Shown: positions 17,621 to 26,426, counted from the first letter of the stretch. The stretch: DNA of 64,000 nucleotides from Stenotrophomonas sp. ZAC14D1_NAIMI4_1 (GCF_003086775.1 NZ_CP026001.1:4120125-4184124); one strand, 5' to 3'. Program-made: numbers and translations. Notes: generated from the letters alone by a model not told the origin.

Positions 17621-18694
17621 TCAAGCGGCTTCGGACACCTTCACTTCACGACGGGCGCGCACGGCAGCAGCCAAGCGCTCCAGCACCTGCACGGTGGTGT
17701 CCCAATCAATGCAGCCATCGGTGATGCTCTGGCCGTAGACCAGCGGCTGGCCTTCCACCAGCTCCTGGCGGCCACCGACCAGATGGCTTTCCACCATCAC
17801 GCCCACGATGCGCTGTTCGCCGTCTTCCAGCTGGGTGGCGATGTCCTCGATCACTTTCGGCTGGTTTTCGGGGTTCTTGAGGCTGTTGGCGTGGCTGGCA
17901 TCGATCATCAGGCGCGTCGGCAGCTTGGCCTTGGCCAGTGCCTGGCAGGCCTCGCCGACGCTGGCTGCGTCGTAGTTCGGCTGCTTGCCGCCACGCAGGA
18001 TCACATGGCAATCCGGGTTGCCGGTGGTCGACACGATGGCGGTGCCGCCCTGCTTGGTGACCGACAGGAAGTGATGCGGGTTCGATGCTGCGCCCACGGC
18101 ATCGGCGGCAATCTTCACGTTGCCGTCGGTGCCGTTCTTGAAGCCGACCGGGCAGGACAAGCCCGAAGCGAGTTCGCGATGCACCTGGCTTTCAGTGGTG
18201 CGCGCACCGATGGCGCCCCAGGCAACCAGATCAGCGATGTACTGCGGCGAGATCACATCGAGGAACTCGACGCCGGCCGGCAGGCCCAGCTTGTTGATAT
18301 CACGCAGCAGGCCGCGGGCAATGCGCAGGCCCTTGTCGATCTTGAAGCTGCCATCCAGGTCCGGATCGTTGATCAGGCCCTTCCAGCCCACCGTGGTGCG
18401 CGGCTTTTCGAAGTACACGCGCATGACGATTTCCAGTTCGCCGGCCAGCGCATCGCGCAGGGGCTTCAGGCGCTGGGCGTATTCGATGGCCGCGTGCGGG
18501 TCGTGGATCGAGCACGGGCCCACCACCACCGCCAAGCGGTCGTCACGGCCATGCAGGATCTCGTGCAGGGCCGCGCGCGAGGCGCTGACGGTGTCGGAGG
18601 CTTCATCGTCGCAGGGAAGCATCGCCAGCAGCTGGGCGGGCGGTGTCAGCGGTTCGATGGTGCGGATACGCAGGTCGTCGGTGTGCGGGGGCAT
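17621..18694 (-). CDS. aroG: Class I 3-deoxy-7-phosphoheptulonate (DAHP) synthase
   Basis: The enzyme joins phosphoenolpyruvate and erythrose 4-phosphate in the first committed step of the shikimate pathway. The 357 residues match the AroG/AroF/AroH type: RLAVVVGPCSIHDPHAAIEY (metal and PEP site), MRVYFEKPRTTVGWKGLIND, GARTTESQVHRELASGLSCP, VGFKNGTDG and LMIDASHANS. Which feedback-controlled isozyme it is cannot be told from these motifs, so the symbol is provisional. Start 18694 was chosen over 18739 because GGAG lies upstream and the longer form would leave an unconserved Arg/Pro extension. The gene is preceded on the same strand by a leader peptide rich in Phe, Tyr and Trp and by an intrinsic terminator. 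Confidence 0.93.
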   Translation of the reverse strand: MPPHTDDLRIRTIEPLTPPAQLLAMLPCDDEASDTVSASRAALHEILHGRDDRLAVVVGPCSIHDPHAAIEYAQRLKPLRDALAGELEIVMRVYFEKPRTTVGWKGLINDPDLDGSFKIDKGLRIARGLLRDINKLGLPAGVEFLDVISPQYIADLVAWGAIGARTTESQVHRELASGLSCPVGFKNGTDGNVKIAADAVGAASNPHHFLSVTKQGGTAIVSTTGNPDCHVILRGGKQPNYDAASVGEACQALAKAKLPTRLMIDASHANSLKNPENQPKVIEDIATQLEDGEQRIVGVMVESHLVGGRQELVEGQPLVYGQSITDGCIDWDTTVQVLERLAAAVRARREVKVSEAA

Positions 18695-18740
18695 TGCGGG
18701 GGTTCTCCGGAACGTTGGGGGTCCCCAGCGTGGCGACATG

Positions 18741-18770
18741 AAAAAAGCCGCCAGGTTCGCTGGCGGCTTT
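18741..18770 (-). terminator. Intrinsic terminator between leader peptide and aroG (attenuator)
   Basis: Read on the minus strand, AAAGCCGCCAG-CGAAC-CTGGCGGCTTTTTT is a strong stem with a U run. It lies after the leader peptide and before aroG, the position of a transcription attenuator. Part of its 5' arm (CCGCC) can pair with GGCGG inside the leader-peptide codons, a possible antiterminator. No gene upstream needs this terminator. Confidence 0.8.
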
Positions 18771-18793
18771 CGGGAATGCGTCTGAAGGTTTCT

Positions 18794-18871
18794 TCAGGGT
18801 GAACGCAGTCCTTCCTCCGCCTGGGGCTTCGGAAAGTAATACCAATAAAAGTTGGCGTGGACGGCGTTCAT
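18794..18871 (-). CDS. Aromatic-rich attenuation leader peptide
   Basis: A 25-residue open frame on the aroG strand reads MNAVHANFYWYYFPKPQAEE followed by GLRSP. Six consecutive residues, Phe-Tyr-Trp-Tyr-Tyr-Phe (8-13), are all aromatic. Such a run is very unlikely by chance and is the hallmark of ribosome-mediated attenuation, where stalling at scarce aminoacyl-tRNAs controls a downstream terminator. The terminator follows 23 bases after the stop. Mixed codons for all three aromatic amino acids fit a gene at the head of the common pathway. No Shine-Dalgarno is visible, so the leader may be translated from near the transcript 5' end. Confidence 0.85.
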   Translation of the reverse strand: MNAVHANFYWYYFPKPQAEEGLRSP

Positions 18872-18879
18872 GGGGTGTA

Positions 18880-18907
18880 TTGATAGCACAGCTTTTGCGC
18901 AGTGCAA
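18880..18907 (-). promoter_or_regulatory. Probable promoter of the aroG leader
   Basis: On the minus strand TTGCAC (18907-18902) and TATCAA (18885-18880) are separated by 16 bases and lie just before the leader-peptide ATG at 18871. A start near 18873 would give a very short or leaderless 5' end for the leader peptide. Confidence 0.5.
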
Positions 18908-18945
18908 AATGTTTCATCGGCAACTGCGGGAGCTGTTCAGGCAGC

Positions 18946-19215
18946 TCAGTCCACGCCGATGCGCAGCGCTGCCGCAGCGATGGCGTGGCAGCCGCAGGCA
19001 AGGCGATGCCCTTCCAGCACGATGGGCTTGCCTCCCATGAGGCGCGCCGGGTCGCCTTCAACAAATGGGAAGGTGCCCCCATGCAACGGGCAGGTGGCGT
19101 GATCCCCCACCACAGCGATGGGATGGCCATTGCCCCTGTGCGTGCCGTCGCACTGGCAGTCCACCACTTCGCCACCGCTGCTGGTGGCGTCACCCAGACA
19201 GACAGGCGATTTCAT
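18946..19215 (-). CDS. PAAR-domain protein (T6SS spike tip)
   Basis: The 89-residue protein is a single PAAR domain. It begins MKSPVCLGDATSSGG and contains the typical Cys/His pattern NGHPIAVVGDHATCPLHGGT and GHRLACGCHAIA. PAAR proteins form the metal-stabilised cone that caps the VgrG trimer and help load effectors. The gene is the last of a minus-strand group that begins with vgrG at 26.2 kb. The Shine-Dalgarno is weak. It is tail to head with the aroG leader promoter region. Confidence 0.9.
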   Translation of the reverse strand: MKSPVCLGDATSSGGEVVDCQCDGTHRGNGHPIAVVGDHATCPLHGGTFPFVEGDPARLMGGKPIVLEGHRLACGCHAIAAAALRIGVD

Positions 19216-19282
19216 TTCAGGTCAACTCGTATAGGGTGCTGTGCTGGTCCAGACCCGCTGGAATCTGGGTGCATCATCGGGC

Positions 19283-19618
19283 TCAAGCCTCCGCCAGGAA
19301 GATCAGCGTGAATATGCCGATCAGAGACCACGGGCCAAGAATCAGAACCAGCTGAAGCGTGAACCAGAATGACCTCCTGCCACGTTGCCACGGCTTCTGT
19401 TTGATGGCGTACAACCACATCAGGATGGTGGACGCTATTGTTCCCACGCCGACCACCCACATGACAACGCCAGCAACGGCGAGCGCCTCCATTCCACTAA
19501 GCCTGAGCGAGCGGAACCAGAACAGCGCCGCGTACACGGTACAAAGGAAAACTCCGGACATGAACAATCCAAACCGGTACCAAGCGGATACGTCACTGCG
19601 GGATTCTGCTTCTTTCAT
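19283..19618 (-). CDS. Small three-helix membrane protein, candidate immunity protein
   Basis: The 111-residue protein has a short polar N-terminus and three membrane helices: FGLFMSGVFLCTVYAALFWF, ALAVAGVVMWVVGVGTIAST, and FTLQLVLILGPWSLIGIFTL. No family is recognised. It lies between the Tla3-like gene and the PAAR gene, all on one strand, so it is likely part of the effector module. Because no recognisable Tli3-type lipoprotein is present, this is the best candidate for self-protection, but that is inference from position only. Its codons are less GC-rich than the flanking genes. Confidence 0.7.
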   Translation of the reverse strand: MKEAESRSDVSAWYRFGLFMSGVFLCTVYAALFWFRSLRLSGMEALAVAGVVMWVVGVGTIASTILMWLYAIKQKPWQRGRRSFWFTLQLVLILGPWSLIGIFTLIFLAEA

Positions 19619-19804
19619 GGCATTCGATTATTGATTTCTGATATGGCGATGGACTGATACAGATCACACCGGTACCGAGTAGCAAACGAGCTAATTTCAG
19701 GTAAACGGCTATGCGCAAGGCGCTTGGAGCTGCAGGGTGACCGTGCACACGCGCTACGGGGTCGACGAGCACTGCCTATGGCAGCTTCGAAATCTCAACA
19801 TTGG

Positions 19805-21490
19805 TCAGCTGCCCCCACCTGGCACCCGCCACATGAAGGGATCAGCCGTTCGATGCTGGGCATCGTTACGCGCCTTTTCCCCGTCACTGGGCGGCCGCAC
19901 CATCTGGATCGTCGCGCTGCCATCCGCACCGGCGTAGACCACGGCACTTACGCCGGCTTCGTGGTAGCTGGCAATGGCGCCCAGGCCGATCTGCACCACA
20001 GGGCTGGTAATGCCCACGTTGCCGATGCGGCGGCCGATGTCGTAACCCTCGTCCACGTTGTTCAATTCCAGGCCATGCCCGTCTGTGTTCAAGGAATGCA
20101 GGGCCGCATTCAAGGCAATACCCAGTGCGGTACCGTCGTGGCTGTCGTGGAAAACACGCACGGGGGCATGACCTTCGGGCAACGTTGCCAGCGCCTGTTT
20201 CCAGCCCTCGGCCAGCGCCAGGGCCTGCAGGGCAGGCTTCAGCGGCTTGCCCTCGGCATCGTGCAGCACCACCTTGATCGGCCGATGCAGATGCCCCAGT
20301 CGCGGCATGCGGTCGAACTCGTCGATCTGATGCTGCGGCCAGCGCACTGGCAGCCAGGGCGTCTGCGTGAAGTTGCCGGGGCCGACGTTGTTGGTGTGCT
20401 TCCAGAGTTCGGGAAGGGTTGCCTGCCACTCTTCGGTGGGGAGGGTGCCGGGGAACCAGGGATCCTGAACGCCACGTGCACGTTGCCGGGCCTCGTACTC
20501 CTCCCCGACGCGCCGCTCGGCCTCGAAGTAGTGGAACCACAACTTACTCAGATCAAATCGCGTGTCCTGGTTGTTCTCGCGATAGGTGGGCGCATAGGGG
20601 CGCAGATAGCGGTCCACCCGATCGCTGCGCGCGAGGGTGAGTACTGCGGTGGTGTCGATGACTGAGGGGACGTAGTAGCCGTCGGCGAGCCCCGGGGTGC
20701 CGCGCACCCGATAGCGGCTGCGCATGGCCTCTCCGTCACGAGTGGCAAGCACGGTTACTGGTGGTTCTGGATGGTCTCCCATGAAGGCGTAGACATCCTC
20801 GATCATCGACTGCGCATGGGTTGTGTTGACATCTTTCTGCCACAGGAACAACGTCACTCCCAGCGATCCGCCGTTTCGTCCTGAACTGATCAACCCTGCC
20901 GCTCGGATGTTCTCTCGTTCTCCGACATTCGGCGGTTCCACGGCAAAGCTGGGAATCGGCCAGTAAGCAACCGCATCGCTGACTGCGTACTTGAACGCTG
21001 CACCCATTCTTATCGCAGCGCTGTCTCGGCGCCATTGCTCCGAGTCAGTGTAGTCATGCGGGTCCTGCGAATAGATGGACGCAAAGTCGTCGTACTTTTC
21101 TTGAATCTTTGACCACGCTTCGCACTGAAAGCGTTCGCCAGGCGTAATTCCGAGCCCGCGGATCTCCAGCGACCACGTTGGATCATCTTGATCAACCACG
21201 TCTAGTCCAGCGACCGGCACTGCGCCCGGCAGCGCCTCCAGCGATGATCTGTTGGCCGCTGCATTGAACGCCCAATGCCCGCCAAACGCCAATGCCACCA
21301 AGGCGCTGAGAGCTGCCCCACCCAGAAGAACTGCTTTAGCCATATACCCCATCTCTTTCGTGGTCATCGCAGCACCTGTGTCATCTGTGAGCGCCAAAGC
21401 CAACAACAATGCCCCCCATGAAATGCTCAGCAGGCAAGCGGACCAGACGTAGGGTTTCGCGCTTGGTCGCGCATCGTAAAAATTCAACAT
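19805..21490 (-). CDS. Tla3-like T6SS lipase adaptor (DUF2875)
   Basis: The protein has 561 residues. The N-terminus has two hydrophobic segments (SACLLSISWGALLLALAL near 17-34, and AVLLGGAALSALVALAFGG near 52-70), followed by a large soluble domain. The C-terminal part (VVQIGLGAIASYHEAGVSAV, then DGSATIQMVRPPSDGEKARN) matches my recollection of DUF2875, the family of Tla3, which in Pseudomonas aeruginosa carries the lipase Tle3 to VgrG2b. The gene begins two bases after the tle3-like stop, with GGAAGG just upstream, so the two are translated together. The adaptor role is inferred from family and context. Confidence 0.8.
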   Translation of the reverse strand: MLNFYDARPSAKPYVWSACLLSISWGALLLALALTDDTGAAMTTKEMGYMAKAVLLGGAALSALVALAFGGHWAFNAAANRSSLEALPGAVPVAGLDVVDQDDPTWSLEIRGLGITPGERFQCEAWSKIQEKYDDFASIYSQDPHDYTDSEQWRRDSAAIRMGAAFKYAVSDAVAYWPIPSFAVEPPNVGERENIRAAGLISSGRNGGSLGVTLFLWQKDVNTTHAQSMIEDVYAFMGDHPEPPVTVLATRDGEAMRSRYRVRGTPGLADGYYVPSVIDTTAVLTLARSDRVDRYLRPYAPTYRENNQDTRFDLSKLWFHYFEAERRVGEEYEARQRARGVQDPWFPGTLPTEEWQATLPELWKHTNNVGPGNFTQTPWLPVRWPQHQIDEFDRMPRLGHLHRPIKVVLHDAEGKPLKPALQALALAEGWKQALATLPEGHAPVRVFHDSHDGTALGIALNAALHSLNTDGHGLELNNVDEGYDIGRRIGNVGITSPVVQIGLGAIASYHEAGVSAVVYAGADGSATIQMVRPPSDGEKARNDAQHRTADPFMWRVPGGGS

Positions 21491-21492
21491 GC

Positions 21493-23478
21493 TCAGCCGC
21501 CTTCCGGAATATGGCCATCGACCAGGGAGGGCAGCTTCTTAAGATTCACCAAGGAGGCAGGGGGGAACTCACCAGTCAGGTAGTACTTTCCCGATGCCTG
21601 CACCAACTTTTGTACTAGCGGGTCCAGCGCAGTCCACTTCGGGTTGTCTTTCATCTTCTCCGCCATCTCTTCCGTCATCCGCCAATCTGCCATCAACGTC
21701 AGCAGCTCCCGCCACTGCGGATCGTCCAGGCTGTGCCCTTGCCCGATCGCCACATCCATTGCGGTCACCCAGCGATGGTTCTCCGGATCACGCAGCACGC
21801 CAGAGTGGTAGCTGTTCTCGTCCAGCACCTCGTCGGAGCGACTCATCCAGTCCCCTATCTCGTTGGGTGTCATCTCGCGCTCTTTGCCCTTCCCCCAACC
21901 GGCGGAGCGCACGGCATGCGTCTTATCGCCGTCCTCTTTTCCCTCGTTGAACCGATCCTTTGCAGCCTTGTCGCTGAGCTTGTGCAACGCTTTCGGCAGC
22001 GGCAGGAAAGGGAAATCCGCATCCGACTTGCCCAATGCAAGCTGGGTGCTGACGGCATCTGGCCTGTCCATGCCCGAAGTGGTGGGCGTCCCCTTGACGG
22101 CTTCCCCGCCGAACATCTGCGGCGCATGTGGCGGCACCAACGCCTCGCCATTGATGAGCACCTGGCTGCCCTCGGTCATGGCAATGGCAGCAGCCACCGT
22201 GCCCAGGCTTACACCGCCCGCGTAGCGTGGTTCGCCTTTCGCGCGAAGCGCGTGGTAAGTCGGCGCATCGCCAATCATCACGGGTTTGCCATGCCGATGG
22301 CGCTTGGTCCACATACGTTGCTTGAAGCCGATCTTCGTCAGTCGGGTCATGCCGGGGCGGCCGCCATCGACAAGATCAGGCACGCCCAGCGTGCCGATAC
22401 CCGATACATCGGCCAGCCCTACCGTGGTGTCATCGGGGCTGAAGTACAGGTACACCTTGCCGCGGTTGTCGCGCTCGGGGAATACAACGGTGGATCCACT
22501 CTTGCCGAGCCGCTGCCCTTGACCGGAACTCCAGCGTGGACCCGCGCGACCATACGATTTCGGTTGTCCGGCCGCGAGATCGTCCAATGAAGGCAATACA
22601 TAGGGTGTCTTCGTCATCCGCTCGACAATGCGCTGCAGCGTGTGCAGTGTGTCTCCCCCGAGCCGCGTCCTCTCGGCAATGAGCGAGTAAGGGCTAGCCA
22701 CCATGATCGCGCAGTCGGCGCAACGCTCGCCACGGTCGATCAGCAAGGCCTGCGACAGCAAGGTAATCAGCGTGCCTTGGCTGTGGCCCATGATGGTGAT
22801 AGTTTCGGACGGGTAGATGCTGCGTATCGTGGTAATCAGCACTGCCAACCGCTCGGCGGCCAGCACGAAGTAGCGCCGGTGCGGGCCAATACCCATGAAC
22901 TTGGTATTGTCGAATGTCGCATTGGCAGCATGCCGCTTGATGCTGTCGTAGCCCTTGCCATACATCTCCGGCAGGTTGTTGGTAGCGTTGGCAAAGAATC
23001 CACCCGGCTTGCCGAAGTGGCGATCAAGACGATTGCCATTCTTGTCCTGGTACTGGGTGCGTACCTTGGCGGGATCACCGTTCTCATCCCGCAGGATCTC
23101 GTTCTTTGCGGCACGGTAGCCCCAGTAGAACGGGATCAGCACGCTCTTGGCGTGTGCGTCATTTCGCTTGTAGAGATTGGTGTCTGGGTCATCAAGGGTC
23201 TCGGCATCTTCCTTGCTCCGCGTCCTGCGATCCTTGCTCTTCGCCACCCAGAACCGTTCGCCGTACCGCCCCGGCTTCAGATCCTGCCGGTCCAGCCGCT
23301 CATTCAGCCCTTGGCACAGTCCAGTCTCCACCGAGGCATAAGATGCACCCGGGTCGTTCACCCCGTGCAGAAAGATCACCACGCCCGGCCGTGCGCGCGG
23401 GATGGCCACGTTCTTGGGCTGGGTTGCATTGGGCAGCAACCGGGTGGCGAGATTGTCCGTTACGATGCGCTCAGCCAT
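21493..23478 (-). CDS. Tle3-like T6SS phospholipase effector
   Basis: The protein has 661 residues with an alpha/beta-hydrolase fold. An oxyanion-type segment GVVIFLHGVNDPG lies at about 32-44, and the nucleophile elbow GHSQG at 231-235 (Ser233) matches GxSxG. The long C-terminal region, with DGHIPEGG at its end, resembles DUF3274, which accompanies Tle3 lipases. Tle3 proteins attack membrane phospholipids in the periplasm of rival bacteria. There is no signal peptide, as expected for T6SS cargo. Start 23478 has AAGGAG at ideal spacing and overlaps the vgrG end by 8 bp. An upstream in-frame Met at 23496 is less well placed. The catalytic Asp and His cannot be assigned by eye. Confidence 0.88.
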   Translation of the reverse strand: MAERIVTDNLATRLLPNATQPKNVAIPRARPGVVIFLHGVNDPGASYASVETGLCQGLNERLDRQDLKPGRYGERFWVAKSKDRRTRSKEDAETLDDPDTNLYKRNDAHAKSVLIPFYWGYRAAKNEILRDENGDPAKVRTQYQDKNGNRLDRHFGKPGGFFANATNNLPEMYGKGYDSIKRHAANATFDNTKFMGIGPHRRYFVLAAERLAVLITTIRSIYPSETITIMGHSQGTLITLLSQALLIDRGERCADCAIMVASPYSLIAERTRLGGDTLHTLQRIVERMTKTPYVLPSLDDLAAGQPKSYGRAGPRWSSGQGQRLGKSGSTVVFPERDNRGKVYLYFSPDDTTVGLADVSGIGTLGVPDLVDGGRPGMTRLTKIGFKQRMWTKRHRHGKPVMIGDAPTYHALRAKGEPRYAGGVSLGTVAAAIAMTEGSQVLINGEALVPPHAPQMFGGEAVKGTPTTSGMDRPDAVSTQLALGKSDADFPFLPLPKALHKLSDKAAKDRFNEGKEDGDKTHAVRSAGWGKGKEREMTPNEIGDWMSRSDEVLDENSYHSGVLRDPENHRWVTAMDVAIGQGHSLDDPQWRELLTLMADWRMTEEMAEKMKDNPKWTALDPLVQKLVQASGKYYLTGEFPPASLVNLKKLPSLVDGHIPEGG

Positions 23479-26164
23479 CGGTTTCTCCTTGGGCATCTTC
23501 GATCTTCTGTCGCGCCTGTATCTGCACGCGCTGCATGCCATCACGCTGCACGGCTTCGCCCAGCCCTTCGGCATCGGCAGTGCCCTGCACGGTATCTCCA
23601 TCGTCAAGCGACAGCGTGTGCTGCACGCCTGCGGCAACGGCCTGCAGATCGCCTTCGTAGTGGAAGCGCAGCTGCCGGCTGGCCGGGTCGCGTGCAAATG
23701 CCGCCGTGTCTGCGCTTTCGGTCTTCGCGCCCAACCAGTCATGGCGCGCGGCATGCACCACGGCAGCACCTTCGGTGCCCAGCTCGATGCCGCCGCCAAG
23801 CTTGAGATAGCTGCCATCTTCGGCCACCAGACGGATACGGGGTGCTGAGATCACCACCTCGCCCTCGCCCGCCGCCAGCAGCAGGTTGTTTTCCGCATGC
23901 GCCTGCAGATCGGCCTGCTGCGCCTGCAAAATCACGTTGCCGTGGTTGGCGATCACCTGCAGGTGCTCATCCTGCGCATAGAGGGAAAGCCCACCACCCG
24001 CCATCAGCCGGGTGTGGCCGCCGCTGCTGCTCTGTACATCGTCGGTTGCCACCACATCATGGTTGCGGCCGGCATACTGCAGTTGGGAAGCAGGGGTGGC
24101 ACTGACCAGCCCGCCTTCCGCCGCCACGGCCACCAGCGGTGCACCTTCCCTTGGCGCGTTCGCATCGGGCCATTCGCGCAGCGCGCGCACAAGTTCCGCC
24201 ATGCCTTCGTCCTCGCAGGCTGAGGCACCGCGCGCGGCGGCCGCCTCACCCAGGCCCCGGAAGAGCTGGGTGCAGTCGTCCAGGAGTGCCAGCAGTTCCT
24301 GCCGGTCCAACTGCTCGCCCGACGCCATCTGGCGCGCATAGGTGCTGAGCAGCACCCCGTGCGCAGCGCGCAGGGCCAGTGCGGCATCGGTCCGCAGTTC
24401 GGCACCCTCGCCGCGCGGCTGGGCGTGTCCGTCCCTGCGAGGCGTGCTCAAGTGGCCCAGGTTGAGTTCGCTGGCAAATGGACTGGCGGCCAGGCGCGTG
24501 CGGACTTCACCTGACGTGTTGTCCATCAACAGCTCGCCGTAGCCTTCGCCGCCATGCTCGCGCGACTGCATGCCTGCCAGCGCACGGTTGCCGGGCAGGC
24601 CGTGCTGGCCACTGAACCTCGGCGGTGCCTGGCGTCCGTTATGCAGCGCGCCCACCACCACGGGGCGATCAATATCTCCGTGCAGGAAGGCGACCAGCAC
24701 TTCCTGGCCGACGCGCGGCAGAAACTGGTACCCGAAGCCATCCCCAGCCCCGGGCCAGGACACACGCACCCAGGTCGAGGAGCGTTCGCTGGCCTCCGGC
24801 GTATCGGACGGGTGCTGGTCAGATTCCTGCCAGTGGAAACGGATGCGGATGCGCCCGAGTTCATCGGTATGAACCTCCTCGCCCACAGGGCCGACCACGG
24901 TGGCGGTCTGCATGCCATGGACGGTGGGCCGGTCGAACAGATCGGCATAGCGGGGTACCAGCGGTACGCCTGCGGCCACGGCGGTGAACCGCAGATGGTC
25001 GCCGTAACCGGCGGCCAGGTGTTCTCCGGCGATGGCCTCATCAACCGCAGGCGAACACAGCGCCGCCTCCAGCAGGTTGTTACGCAGTTCGATGTGCGTG
25101 GACGTAGTGATGAAGGCGGAAGGCTGCCGTGCCGTATCCGCACTGGCGGATGGATCTTCGAGCACGAAGCTGCTGGCGATGGGAAGGTCGCTGGGCGGTC
25201 CCTCGCCATGGAACGTGGCGGCTTTCATCTCTTCGGCCTGCATGCGAAGGCGGGCGTACGCGCCCAGCTCGCGGTCGTGGTCGGCGTAGTACGGTGCAAG
25301 TGCCTGGTAATCGCTCAGGGAGCGGCCGGCCTGATGGCTCCCACTGCCCTGCTCCACAACGGTTTCATCGCGGCCACGCAGCGCGCAGGCGGGGCGATAG
25401 TCGTGGCTGGCCAGTGCGACGCTGTGCGTGGTGAGCTGGCTGACCCGTTGCCACTGGCTGATCCACTGCTGGCGGCCCGTTGCTGCAGCGCCCGCCGCAA
25501 GCAGCTGCAGCGACCGGGGCGGCTCGTCTGGCAGGCTACCGGCATCGGTCAGGACCATGTGATGGCCAAGGCTTTCGTCGCCGCCATCGAACCTGAAGAA
25601 GTACGTGATGCCCTCTTCGGCGAGCAAGCGGTCGATGAAATGCTGGTCACTTTCGTTGAACTGCACGCAGTAGGACCGCGGGCTGTAGTGCCGGTCGAGT
25701 AACGTGCGGTAGGAGAAACAGGCCCCGATGACGGGATTTCGGGCCATGTGCTCGTCAAGGATGGCAGCGACGATCTCTGGCACGGTCCGGTCCTGGAACA
25801 CCCGGCAGGTGCGGCGGCGATCCAGCATTGACAGGGCCGACTCCACCGTCAGCTCGACCGTCGAATAATGCCCGCTGCCGCCGCCCGCAACGATGCCTGA
25901 CACCACGCCACACAGCCAGCGCCGCTGCTGGCCACCGGTGTCGATGCCGAACGCCACGATGCGTCCTTTCAGCGCATCGGTGTCAGCGGCGGCATCGTTG
26001 CCCCGGCAAAGGACATCCAGCCGGAAAGGTTCATTCAATGCGTCACGGTAGCGGAGCGCATGCGGCCAGAGTGCAGGTGCCGGGGCCCGCCCAGGCCAGC
26101 GGATATCGATCCGGCGGCTTCGGGAATCCACGGGCACGGGCCCGGTCAGCAGGCGTCCTTTCAT
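23471..26164 (-). CDS. vgrG: VgrG, T6SS spike protein with DUF2345
   Basis: VgrG trimers form the spike on the Hcp tube and carry effectors. The 897-residue protein has the gp27-like N-terminal half (RRIDIRWPGRAPAPALWPHA, then DRHYSPRSYCVQFNESDQHF and IDRLLAEEGITYFFRFDGGD) and the gp5-like OB-fold region (VVGPVGEEVHTDELGRIRIR, then SWPGAGDGFGYQFLPRVGQE and VLVAFLHGDIDRPVVVG). The C-terminal DUF2345 beta helix includes EHLQVIANHGNVILQAQQAD. After DUF2345 there is only a short tail without a toxin domain, so it is a carrier. AAGGAC precedes the start. No Hcp, sheath or baseplate genes are in the window. Confidence 0.95.
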   Translation of the reverse strand: MKGRLLTGPVPVDSRSRRIDIRWPGRAPAPALWPHALRYRDALNEPFRLDVLCRGNDAAADTDALKGRIVAFGIDTGGQQRRWLCGVVSGIVAGGGSGHYSTVELTVESALSMLDRRRTCRVFQDRTVPEIVAAILDEHMARNPVIGACFSYRTLLDRHYSPRSYCVQFNESDQHFIDRLLAEEGITYFFRFDGGDESLGHHMVLTDAGSLPDEPPRSLQLLAAGAAATGRQQWISQWQRVSQLTTHSVALASHDYRPACALRGRDETVVEQGSGSHQAGRSLSDYQALAPYYADHDRELGAYARLRMQAEEMKAATFHGEGPPSDLPIASSFVLEDPSASADTARQPSAFITTSTHIELRNNLLEAALCSPAVDEAIAGEHLAAGYGDHLRFTAVAAGVPLVPRYADLFDRPTVHGMQTATVVGPVGEEVHTDELGRIRIRFHWQESDQHPSDTPEASERSSTWVRVSWPGAGDGFGYQFLPRVGQEVLVAFLHGDIDRPVVVGALHNGRQAPPRFSGQHGLPGNRALAGMQSREHGGEGYGELLMDNTSGEVRTRLAASPFASELNLGHLSTPRRDGHAQPRGEGAELRTDAALALRAAHGVLLSTYARQMASGEQLDRQELLALLDDCTQLFRGLGEAAAARGASACEDEGMAELVRALREWPDANAPREGAPLVAVAAEGGLVSATPASQLQYAGRNHDVVATDDVQSSSGGHTRLMAGGGLSLYAQDEHLQVIANHGNVILQAQQADLQAHAENNLLLAAGEGEVVISAPRIRLVAEDGSYLKLGGGIELGTEGAAVVHAARHDWLGAKTESADTAAFARDPASRQLRFHYEGDLQAVAAGVQHTLSLDDGDTVQGTADAEGLGEAVQRDGMQRVQIQARQKIEDAQGETDG

Positions 26165-26291
26165 GCATCACGTCCTTGGGAATGCGTCAATCAGCAGCGC
26201 CACACTCTGCCCGGCAGCGCACTACGAATGGTTGCATTCTTGAGGGACGTGGCCGGTTGCGACTCGACCAAGGTCAAAAGCGATTCTCAAT

Positions 26292-26380
26292 GTCGCAATT
26301 GGACCGAGACTGTCTACGTGTCCATTGGCGACACACATCAAGGCTCCTGCAAGTGCAGGACAGACAGGGCCAATTGCGAC
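26292..26380. repeat. 11-bp inverted repeat upstream of vgrG
   Basis: GTCGCAATTGG (26292-26302) and CCAATTGCGAC (26370-26380) are perfect inverted copies 67 bp apart, in the 262-bp gap between the small upstream gene and vgrG. They could be half-sites of a regulator or a long-loop hairpin. Confidence 0.5.
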
Positions 26381-26426
26381 GCGGCGGGAGCGCGAGCGCT
26401 TGTCAGCAACAGACAGGAAGCGATGC

